Origin: Penelope pileata
Taxonomy: Eukaryota; Chordata; Aves; Galliformes; Cracidae
Length of the DNA: 64,000 nt
Assembly: GCA_013396635.1 (NCBI GenBank)
Contig: WBMW01001706.1
Location: 780,427-844,426 of the forward strand
Reading direction: 5' to 3'
Shown: piece by piece, positions 48,398 to 60,300 of the stretch
How positions within the stretch are numbered: position 1 is the first letter of the stretch
Layout of the letters: each line of letters opens with the position of its first letter
The notes under the pieces: model-generated
Seen by the model: the letters and a program-made list of their open reading frames with translations, nothing else
What the model was told of the DNA's origin: nothing
Database searches by the model: none
Made by a program: the position numbers and the translations under genes

Positions 48398-51300
48398 CTT
48401 TTTTACACCTGACCGAGATACCCATGCCAGCAGAAATCTGTAGCATAGTCATGATTTTGGTTTTGATTATTCAGTAGCTTCTTTTACAACCGAAAGCACT
48501 GTACGTCATCTATCACAAGATGTTGTGACATTGCTTGCATTAACGATTCTGACACCCTCCAGTATCACAAAATAAATTGCTGGGATCTAGAGGAAAAAGA
48601 AAAGCAAGGAAGGCCTAGGTCTACTGAGGTGCTTAGTGCATGTCTTTGAGAGTTGTCAGTCTTTAAGAGCTGACATGGGAATCTACTCGAGCAGACATTC
48701 CCAGAGAACTCCCACCCCAAGCCATCCACCCTACAAGCATTATTTAGCTTTGTGCAATGTGCAATTCCCACTTTTCTTGGCTCTTCCACCAGTACCACGT
48801 CAGTTTCAGTGTTTTGTGAATAGGGCAAGGACCAGATCCTCTGATTGATTTTCTGCACCTGAAGTGCCAGCACATGCAAGTTTTCATGGTCTGAACAACA
48901 AGGCATGATCCCAAGCCTTACTCTACTGCTGTTGGTATCATGCTATCTATTTTTCAATTTTTCCAAAATTCTGCCTGATTTACAAGTTTTTTATTTTGTT
49001 CTTGCATTGCTTCATCCACTTAACTTCTAATCTAGAAGTTTCCAGGATTGCTAGGAAGTATGCTAATGTCAAGGTTTAAAAGTTAAAAATACTGAAATGA
49101 AGCATTTTAAAATTAATCTTCAAAACTGCACCTAGGGAAAAACAAGTTAAAATGTTCAAACTCAGCATGAAAAGGGAAAAAAAATCAGACTAAGGCTCTA
49201 CAGAATAAAACAATAATGATTTGAGATTGAAATATCTAGAATGCCTTGGTTGGCCACCTAAAGTGGCAGAGGTGTGGTTTAGAAGCCACCAGGAGAACAC
49301 TCTAAACAAAATACTTATATTTGTCATTATTTTGAACTGTAATTTTAGAAATCTATACATGAAACGACATCGGTTCAGTCTGAGACACCGTTTTACTTTT
49401 TCCCTAGTCTTTTGGACTGCACATACTTCCTTTTGGGGAGGGGAGCAATCTTCAAGCAAGCATTATTCAGTTCTTAAAAGAAACACATCACTGATGTAGA
49501 ATAAATACATATTGTAAGACAGCTTGTACAACAGTCAGTAGAGCTAAGTATCCACTGGCATAACATCTGAAAGTAGTGCAAGATGAAACCAAGCCGTAAG
49601 AAGTAAATTACTAAGACTAATTACACTACAAAGTTAGCTGTGAAGTAGTCACCTGTATGCTGTACAAGAGACGAGTTAGATTCTGGATTGCCTGTACAAT
49701 CTAGAAAACAAAAGAGAAGGATTTTCAAAGCTTCGTTCACTGTTAACTAAATAGTTACTACATTCTGTCAGGGGTTTAAATAAACTCACCTCTGTCCCTG
49801 TAGATCCTGGGAAACTCATACTTCCTTCCTAAAATAAACACATGTTGCTTTAAAAAGTAGTTCTTAACTTTACAATTGTATCATCTAGGTAATTTTTTTT
49901 TCACTAGTGGAGACATCCACATTGCTAATATATGCAGTGCTGAGTCAAACCTTTTTGTAAGTATGTGAAAAAAGACAGAAGCAATAACCTACAAAGACTA
50001 ATAATTCATCAACACTGGAGTTTCCGTGGAAATCACTAGAGATCCTAAGCACAACTGTAAAAACAAAAATATTTCATCCACAATTTTAATCCTCTTGTGA
50101 CTAATGCTACACAGAAAAGACATTTCCATTCACTCTGTTTACTCGACAATTTTGAAATACAGTAACCAGACTTCTGTATATTGAGCAGAGTGGGTTTAGA
50201 TTACTTCTAGTAGGATGAAACAGCTCAAGACTCTTCAGAATCAAGGCATTAATACTGCAAGAAGTTGATGGTAGTTATGTTATTGGGTTACAGGGGGTGC
50301 CTTCGGTGTGCAGGGAGCTGAGCGAGGGCTGTGTCCCACTGTGATCTGGGAAATCTACCAGCGTGGGGGCTGCTGTCCACTGCAGCCGGGCTTCCTGCTC
50401 TTGGGCTGGGCTCAGCCACTTTGCGCTTTCCACCTCATTCCTTTTTCCTAAGAAGCTTTTTAAATTTATGAAGTGAAGCCACCCGTAATCCTTTCTGCAC
50501 AAAAAACAGCTCCTCTGAGAAAGATAAGGTGAAACAGTGGAGAAACAAAACACAATCCCCCTCTGAGTCTATGCTGGAAAGACTTCCTGTATGAATTCTG
50601 TTACATTTTCTTTTTTAGGAGTGGAGGAGGGCTTGGGGAATATTTGCCCTCTCTCTGATTCTCCCAGGTTCTCTTCTGAGTCCATTTCCCATCACAGAGC
50701 ATAGCAGCTGCTCCATTTTACCACAATAACTCCAGATAAAGACAAAAAAGGCCAGGTCCCAAATGAAGCTCACAATGAAGACATGGTTGAGGACAGGGAG
50801 AACCAGGTGCTGCACTTCCTCCAGCTCTCCCATTCTGTCTCATCTCCTTTCAGTACTTCCCTCCCCACATCTTCACCTCCTCCTCCACTTCCCACAGCAA
50901 CCATGAGCCAAACAACTCGCTCTGCCATGAGACACAGAGGATTTTGTGGGGATGCTCTACAGTGCCAGAGCTGACACAAGGGAGCTCACTGCACTGGGCT
51001 GCTAAGGTGAGTAGCCAGCAGGGACGAAGAGGAGGGTGAAGAAATGAGGGAGGGAGAGGAGGAAACACGGGTGGGGTGAGGAAGACTGAGTGTATGAAGG
51101 AGGGCTCACAGACTGAACAGAGGTCTGTGATCTACACTTTCATATTTATAAACCCTGTTCAATTTAACAAAGGAGGCAGGCAGGAGGATTAAAGGTTCAG
51201 CAAGCTTTGGCATAGCTAAGAAACAGCAAGTGGCCAACCCAGGTGCCTCCTGGCGTCTCCTCAGTGCAGCTGGGCAGCACCGCTTGAGGACTGGACACAG

Positions 51301-54300
51301 TTTGGACATGAGCCTGGATACCCTGCTCTGTGTGTCCATGCTTGAGCAGGGGTTGGACCAGATGGGCCTCGTGGTCCCTGCTAGCTTCAACAGTTCTGTG
51401 ATTCTTTACCTGGGGGATAATCCCAAAGAAGGTTTAGCCAAGTTGCCTAGGAATATAACAGCATCACACCACTTACAGCTTCAATGTAAGTGCTTCAAGC
51501 CCAGTTAGGTCAGAAGCAACATACTCAGCGGCTTAACCCGTGCTGCAGTCCAACACCACCTCCCTGCCGCTCTTCCCTGGACCTTTGTTAAGAGCAGTGA
51601 TGTGGATGCTCAGATCCCAGTGCAGGCAACGTGCTCCTCAAGCAACCACCTGGAGATGCCATTACAAGGCAAGAGCAGGGGGATGAGATGGGGACTGCCT
51701 CCCACTGCTGCTCACTTGGCATCCCAAGTGTTGCATGGGCAACACACTTCTTCTGCTGCTTGATCAGCACCTAACCTCAGAGTGGAGGGCTTTCACGCTG
51801 ACTTTGTCTGCTTTCCCAGGCTAGCTAGCCTAAGCCCAATGCTGCCAACCCACAACCTCAGGACAGTGTGTACAGCACCCGAAAGCAGGGTCTGGACAAT
51901 ATTCCCCGCCCTTGAAAGCCTTTGCCTGGTTTGTTTGCTCGTTCTGCCACCTCCTGGTGAATCTGATTCTGACATGGTTAAATGCGACATGACTTCCCCA
52001 AATAGGCTAGAGCAGAATAATAAACCGGGATGAAAGAGCTTGCTGGAGACCCTCTAGACCCGCTGCTGCTCAAAGCAGGGCTAGCTTCGAAGTTAGGTGA
52101 GGTTGCTCAGGGCCTTCTCCAGTCAAATCCCGGAAGTCTCCAAGGATGGAGACCCCACAGCCTCCCTGGACAACCTGTTCCTGCTTGATTACCCTCCCTC
52201 ATGGTGATTTTTTCTTTACATAGTCAGAATTTCCCTTGCTTCAGCCTGTAATCTTTGATGCTCATTGTGCTGCTGTGCACCTCTCATGTAGCTCTGTCTT
52301 CTCTGTAACCCCAATGGCACTTTTTTCATGTGAGACTACTGGAACTTTTCACGGTGTAGATCTAAGCTCCTCTACCTTTTATTAGGTTACTTCATTTCAT
52401 TTCATTTCACCTAATCCCTCCCACGGAATCATCCCCCACCGTTTTTTTCATACACACCTTTAATTCTGCTCTTCTAAAACATCAGTCTGGTAGGCAAGAT
52501 GACACAAAGCTGAACATGAGACAAGGTTTATAGGGAGATACGTGTATTACTAGGAGTCTTACAGAAAGAGCAATAAAAAACACCCAAGGTTTCAGGCACA
52601 CAAGCCCTCTTTCAGATCTGATGCAGACACTACAATAATGCTGTGTATCTCCCTTTCCAGCAAACTTTTCATTTTATCTATCTTCTGTACTTGTCTCTTC
52701 CCTTTATTGCTTTTGTGGTTCTGTCTCTCTGTCAAGCCTTACGCAGTTACACTTCAATTTACTTTCACACTAATTCATACTGTTCTTGCTCTAGCACTCC
52801 TTCCTGCTACCTTAAATTTGGCACTTATAATTCTGCACAGAACTGACTTTTGATTCTGCTTTTTCCCCAGATTTGCTCAAGAGTTATATGACTTTGAAAA
52901 ATGGGCAGTTTCTCTTCTGTTCTCTAGTTGCTCCACTTAGTTCAAAATTCTGAAGCAAGCTGGCGTAAGACAATCCATCCTATTTTATATGCTTATTCTC
53001 AGGACAAAGTTCTTCCAATGCTTAAGTCTTCCTTGCATTAGCTGAGATCTCTGTCATTGCAGGAGACTTTCATCATCCTGTGAACAGGAATGGGGGAGCA
53101 GAGGGAGTATTATCAGCTCCATAGAGATTAATGTATTGAATGACTACAGCTGAGAATCAGGTTCTTAAGTGGCCTGTAAAAAAGCATTGTGGCTGCTACC
53201 ACACCCACTGCTCTGTAACCTGACAGGAAAATTATTTTTTGTTTGGATTGTTTTATGGTTGGTTTTATAAATTCATCATTAATTGCAGCAACTTCTACTA
53301 AATTGAACTATCTGAACTTGGATGAAACGCACCTATCCCATGCTTTAGGTTTTATAATAATCTTTAAAAATCTCATAAAAATTTGAACAGCACTTACATT
53401 CTCAGTGTCTAGAGTGACGAGTGCAACATAGGAAGAGAAATCAGTTACAATACCTTATACTCTATATTGGCATCTGACATTTCCTTTTCAGCGGGGCTAG
53501 CACAGAGATCAACTTCAGGTGATTCTTCAGCTTCCTTCATTTCTGCATCTGACAAATAAGATCCCAACAGGATGCAAGAGAAAGGCATCAAAGCATATTC
53601 TACTGCAGAAACAAAGGGCACACTTTACCCACTGGTCTAGGATTCCAGGCTGGGGAAAAATAACATTCAGAGCCAGGATGGCACAGGTGGGACAATCCGG
53701 TTTTCCTACCTTTAAAATCAGTAGCATTACAATTACAAAATATTTCAAAATATAGCTGTATCACTAAACATATTCCACAGCTACGGCTTTTACAGGACTT
53801 CATTTGCATTTTTGATGCACGAACATTTTTATGCCTTTTACAGCTGAAATTACTAGAATATCAGCCCTATTAACAAGCTGGCTTCCAGGCTTTCTGACAA
53901 AAATTGGCTGCCAGGAAATGGACTACACTGCAACAGACATTTGCTCCAGAGCTGAACAGTAAAGACTAGAAATCATGTAAGTACTATGTATGAAGATACA
54001 CAAATCGGACTGAATAATGCTGATTGTAGGCATATGTCATGGAAAAACGCCATGGATGCAAACAGTGCATTTGCTTTAATGAAGTTATATGACAATTTAC
54101 TCTGAGTATTTACCCAAAGACAATTCTTATTACATTATTTTCTATTGATTCTGCCGCAGTCTGAGAAAGCTTTCCAAAAAGCAATCCTGTATCAATTACT
54201 TCAGCGATCTGAATACATAAAAGCATCAAATTTTACTCACCACCAGGGAAAGATTCCAAGATTTCATTGGCACTAAGTCGGTGCTTCAAACTTAATTCCT

Positions 54301-57300
54301 CTGTACTTTCCTCTGATGTTCTGTCTGTTTCACTCACTTGGGATGACGTGACAGCAACATGGAGACTTTCAGCTAGAGAGGAAAATATGAATAGTTACAG
54401 AGGTCCTTGAAATAGCTCTTTTATGCATAAATCAATTACATTGAGTTTTAGAATAATTTAGTTTAGAAGGGATATTCAGAGACCATCCAGTCCAACCCCT
54501 GGGTCAACAAAATTAGGTCCCTCAGAGCTTTGTACAGACAAGTTTTAATATCTCCAGGGATGGAGACTTCACAACTTCTCTGAGCAACGTGCTTCAGTTT
54601 CTGACCACCCTCACAGTACATAATTTTTCCATTTATTTTATTGGAATTCTCCATGTTCCAACTTGTTCTCTTGTCCTACCACCATGCATCTCCAGGAAAA
54701 GTTCAGCTTCTCTGTTACAGTTCTTTCAGGTGGTTGAGGACAAGATCCATCAAGCCTTCTTCCTTCAAGACTGAGTCCAGTCATCCCCTCCTCAAAATCA
54801 TTTTCTAAAGCCCCCTAACCATCTTGATGCCCTTCACTGAACACTTTCCGGTACATCTTGTGCTCAGGAGCCCAGCACTGGACACAGTATGTATCTCACT
54901 ATGGGTGAGCAGAGGAAAAACCACCTCCCCCAACCTGCTGGAAACACTCCTAACGCAGTAGCCCATTAGGCTTTCTTTGCTGCAGGGCAACGTTGCTGTT
55001 TCATGGTCAACCTGTTGTTGAATGGAACTCCCAGGTACACTTCTGTAAATCAGCCTTCCACCCACTCAGTATCCAGCTGATACCAACACACGGACTGCTC
55101 CATCTCAGATGCAGGACTTTGCACCCGTCTTCGCCAAATTTTTCAAGGTTTCTCTCAGCCCATTTTCCCAGGTAGCTGAGGTCTCTCCTCAGTTGATCAC
55201 TCCTCATCATTTGCAGTCAACCATGAATTTGCTGAGAGTTTACTCAATGCCTTTGTTACTTCATTAATAAATATGTTGAAAAGTACTGGTCTGAATATCC
55301 CTTCCTCAGAGAATCCCTTAAGAACACATTGCCAGCTGGACATCGTAGCACTGATCATAATCCTCTGAGCTCAGCAATCCAGACAATTTTCTAACCAGTT
55401 ATGCTGTCCTTATGTCTCCAGTTTGGCTGTAAGGATACTACAGCTAATGCAGGCAGTGTTGAAGGCCTTGCAGATGCCAAGTTAAAAAACATACAGAATG
55501 GCTTATGTTGGAAGGGACCTTAAAGATCATCTAGCTTCAACGCACCTGCCATGGACAAGGTTGTCACCCAATAGATCAGGCTGCCCAAGGCCCCATCCAA
55601 TCTGGCCTTGAACGCCTCCAGGCGCAGAGCATCCACAGCTTCTCTGGAGCAGCTGTGCCAGTGCTTTACCACCCTCTGAGTAAAGAATTTCTTCCTAACA
55701 TCTAACATAAATTTCCCCTCTCTTAGTCTAAATCCATTCTCTCATCCTATCACTATCTACCCATGTAAAAAGTCAGTCAGTCCCCCTCCTTAGAGCTTAT
55801 AAGCTCTCTTCAAGTATTGGAAGATCACAATGAGGTCTCTATGGAACCTTCCCTTCTACAAGCTGAACAACCCCAGCTCTCTCATCTTTCTTCTTAAGAG
55901 AGGCACTCTAGTCCTCTGATCATCCTCATAGCCCTACTCTGGACCTGCTCCAACAGTTCTGCATCCTTCTTGTGCTGGGGGCCCCAGGCCTGGATGCAGT
56001 ACTCCAGATGGGGCCACCCCTCTTGTGATGCAGTCCAGGATTTGAGTTGTCATCTAAAGCTGTAAGTAATCAATACTACAAGACAGTCTGTTAGTTAATA
56101 CTAAATACAATGTCAATGTAAATAATTATTGTGAAACATGAATTATGATATTCAGATATAATTATTGCGAAATAATCATTGTGAGCCTTAGATACTGGCT
56201 AAGTGCTCTCTGTGCTGCCAGATGGGAGGCAAATCTTGACGTGAACAAATCTCAAAACAACTGAGATTCTGATGCAAAGAAGTACAGAAAGCATTGTGTT
56301 GTGCCAGCGGTTTACTTTGAGTTTATAATGGACCAAAATAAGTCGGAAATGCATTTCTTTGGGGAATCACACAGCTACTCTGTAAATCCTAGGTGCAATA
56401 CCAAGATGATCTCTTTTCCAGTTGGAGAAGTTGAAATCTGTCTAGATTTTTGTCAAATTTGATTATATTTCGACACATATCACATGTTCCATATTTCTCT
56501 CAAAACCCAGTCTGTCTTCCTTTCTTTGAAAAATACGTGCTTCTCTTTTCTCATTATGAAAGCTGTCAGGCTGGTCAGACATTATTTGCCCTTGACGAAT
56601 GCATGCTGGCTATTCCCAGTCACCTCTTGTCCTTCATGTGCTTGGAAACAGGTTATTTCAGTCTTTGCTCTATCATCTTCCCAGAGGTTGTGGTGACGCT
56701 GACTGCTTTGTAGTTGTTCCCTCTCGAAGAACAGTGTGATGATGTTTGCATTCTTTAGGTCATCAGGAAACCTCTCCTTATCGCCATGACCTTTTGAAGA
56801 TGATGGAAAGCAGATTCACAATGACATCGGCCAGCTCCCTGAGCACACTTGGATTTATCCTGTCCTGTCCCATGGATTTGAGTATATCCAGTTTGCTCCC
56901 AAATTCTATCATTCTCTACTGAGTAATGCTTTATTCCTATAGAGTCTGCTGTTGGCTCAGGGAGTTGTATTATGAAAGTCATCCCCTACAAATTGCTGTA
57001 AATTCATTAATGTGAGCTGAAAAAATATCATCAACAGTAACATTAGCAAGAAAGGAAGTGAAAATTAGAAGTGGGCAGAACCAAGTGTGTCAATATAGGT
57101 TGCCATTTCAGATAAAATTACATCTATAATTTTATCACTGCCTTATATTCTCTACCCAAAGACAAATTCTATCAATAATGTTCTCTGAATTTATAATGAT
57201 CACGGAAGTCAATCTTGCTGTTGTTGGTTGAAATGTGGCTATTTGCCCACAGCTGTCGCTCCAGGTGACACAGCAATCTTGTACAAAGTGTACTTTATTA

Positions 57301-60300
57301 CCTTTAAATATCTGTCCACTTGAAGAGTCACCATTCCACACTTCCCACGCAAACTCACCTTCTTTGAGTGCTGCTACCAGCAATGAAGCAGCCTGTGGAG
57401 CTTCTCCATAATCAGGTTTGATAAGGAGGTGAGGTTCTACATGAACATCTTCAAACCCACTGATATCTACCAGTTCTGCATAGATATGCAACTTGTCTTC
57501 CAAGCAACTGCAGATTTGCTGGTCCTGGTTACTCAGTGATTCTGTCAACCAAAATTGAACACTGTATTAATATTTCTTTTTCCTGCAGGCAAAGCAAATT
57601 CCTCATTCACACTTCTTATCTTTGTACCATAGAGACATTGCTAACGAGCCAGGCAACAGACTTAAGCAATGTTTTTTTATAAGTGGCCGGAACTGAATTC
57701 ATCCCACAGTCTGTCCTGATGAAAGCTGGTGAAGACCCTGGGTAGGCCACTGCCCTACCCTGATGACATGGCTTTGGCTGTACTCTGAAGCTCTCAGCTA
57801 CCTCCTGCTGCACTCACAATAAGCAATGCTGGAAAAGCATTTGGCTTGGTCCAGGAGAAGAGTCCCAATGTCAAAGAAGAACATTTGCTCTCTGCAGAGG
57901 CTGCCTTTTCCTGTGGCTTTCCCTAGGCAGGACATGGCTGAAACTTCTCTCCTCACAACAGCATAAAGATATGGAATTTATGTGTAGGGAACCAACGAAG
58001 CAAAATTCAACTCTGCATTTTCAAATAAAAATAAAAGCATCAAAAAAAGAAATGTGTCCTGTTTTTCAGCTGGGACAGAGTTGATTTTCTTCATAGTGTC
58101 TGGTATGATGCTCTGTTTTGGCTTTTGGAATAAAAAAAATGATGATAACACACCGATGTTTCAGCTGTTGCTGAGCAGTGCTGTACATAGCCAACGACTT
58201 TTCAGTTTTTCAGCTTCTCGTAATGTCCTGCATGCAAGAGGCTGAGGGGGCACAATTTGCTGGGAAGGGACAGAACCAGGACAGCTGACCTAAACTGGCC
58301 AGAGGGATATTGCACACCATACAATATCATGTGAAAAAACCATAAAAGTGAGGGGAGTCTGCTGGTGGGGTAGCCACTGCTCAGTGATTGGCTAGGCATT
58401 GGTTGGCAGCTGTGCATCACTTGTTTTTTAAATATATATATCATTTTTGTTACTATTATTTCTTTCTTCCTTTTCTGTCTTAGTAAATAGTTTCTATCTC
58501 AATGAATTCTACTTTATTTTTTTTCCCAATTCTCTCCTCCATCCCACTAAGAGGGGCTGGAGTGAGCAAAAGGCTGAGCGGTGTTTAGCTGCCTGCTGGG
58601 TTAAACCAAAACAAAATGCCATAAACAAGCAAAGCCACTTACTTACTAAAGATTTGAGGTATTTTAACAAACAGGAAACCATTTGACCTCAATGCTAATT
58701 TGATAAGTTCAGAGTTTATTTTGAAAGAATCCATTTTACCTTTTCTTTTGTACTCACAGTAATTTAACAAAAATATAAAACGTTCGGAAAAAATGATTCT
58801 CTTTCAGGCAACTCACATCATACAATCAGACAACCTTGGCATCCTCTGCTGTGACTCTGCTTATTAAGCCATTCTGAGCCCATCAGCCAATATGTGCATG
58901 TTATTCATTCATCCTAAACTCTCAGGACATGAGAGCTCTCAGAGTGGCAGGAAAGGTACCGCACCTTGACACTTCTGAATTTTGGATGCTTTAGCCTCAG
59001 TGATACGTCTATCCTCATCGGATTCATTCATTTTTCCTTCTTCTTGTTCCTCTGGACAGCTTTAGAGATGAAGCAAAGGTGGATAAAGCAACATCTGAAC
59101 ACCATATACTCATCTTCAGCGCGGTGTTACATCCACAATAAACTACAAAATATCAAAGCCAACTTTTGCTACAACCCAGAATCATGCCATTTGCCTACTT
59201 CTTTAAAAAGCAGAAACTGTGCATAAACAAGGCTAATTCTGGTATGGCTGTAGGCTTGTGGTGCTGAGCATAAGTCTAGCCCCCATGAGGAGCAATGCTT
59301 TCCCTGCCACACTTGGTAATGAATACCAAAGTGTGACTGGGGATTTACCCAGAATGGATGTATGGACACTTGCAAGATTCAGAGAGCATCCAATGCCAAA
59401 GGCAAAAGAGAGGGAAGCTTAATATGACAGGTCAGGACATCTGATGGAGAGCAAGAAAAGTCTATTGGCTCAGTGGGAAATCAGAAGTAACACAATAAGT
59501 TCGGCAGAACTGATAATAAGGTTTTGGGGTCTGTGAACCCAACTTCACAAGACAGATCCAGTGCAGTGCAGAATGGAGAGAACATTGACAGAAGTGTGAC
59601 GCAAGCTACTTTCTGCTTCAGACTACCAGGATGAAAAACAAAAGCCTTTTCCTCTACCTTTCTACTGCATCTTGAATATGCCTCATCCAGTTGTTACGCT
59701 CCTCTTTGGAGTTGGTATGAACCTCATACATCTCTGGTCCTGCAGACGAAGCACTAATCAGAAACATCCCCCTTTCTTCATTGGCTACTTCTCTTACTAT
59801 GAGCTTCTGAAGAGATATAACTGAAGGCTTCTGGTCCTGGGAGAAACAGTCACAGCACACACGAAAAATAAATGTCTCTCTCATAAAATACCACACTTTT
59901 AGAAGAGGACAATTTTTCAGTTGATTGAATTAATTCTCACCCTGGTATGTTCAGCCTACATGTGTTCCACCAAGTGTAAGGCTGCAAGAGTTGAGTGTTC
60001 AGACATGTTTTTAAACTATTTTGTTAAATACCTTACAGTATTCATGAAAAAGTAAAGCACTGGATATGTGCTAAAAATAAATCCCAGAGGCTCAATGATA
60101 CTGAGGAACTGTATTTGTATAGCATTAATATTCATATAGTTTGGAAACTTCAGTCCATGACTTCTCATACATTTTTTATGTGTTTACTACTAAACTTGAG
60201 TCAAAATTATTCTTCTGTTTTGTATTACAGAACCAGAGGTTACAATTTAGATAACTGAAAGAGCTTGCTCTTCTTCCTATCTTCATAATCAGATGAGACA

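Larger units (their letters stand above)
49829..53453 (-). other. Intron between exons I and J
   Basis: Contains CR1 fragments at 51280-51406 (plus) and 52040-52395 (minus). No extra exon is needed for phase. Confidence 0.8.
54373..57358 (-). other. Intron between exons G and H
   Basis: Mostly composite CR1 (54455-57000) plus a 400-bp unassigned insert; only short unique margins remain next to the exons. Confidence 0.8.
57542..58964 (-). other. Intron between exons F and G
   Basis: Contains the solo LTR 58055-58613. Confidence 0.8.
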
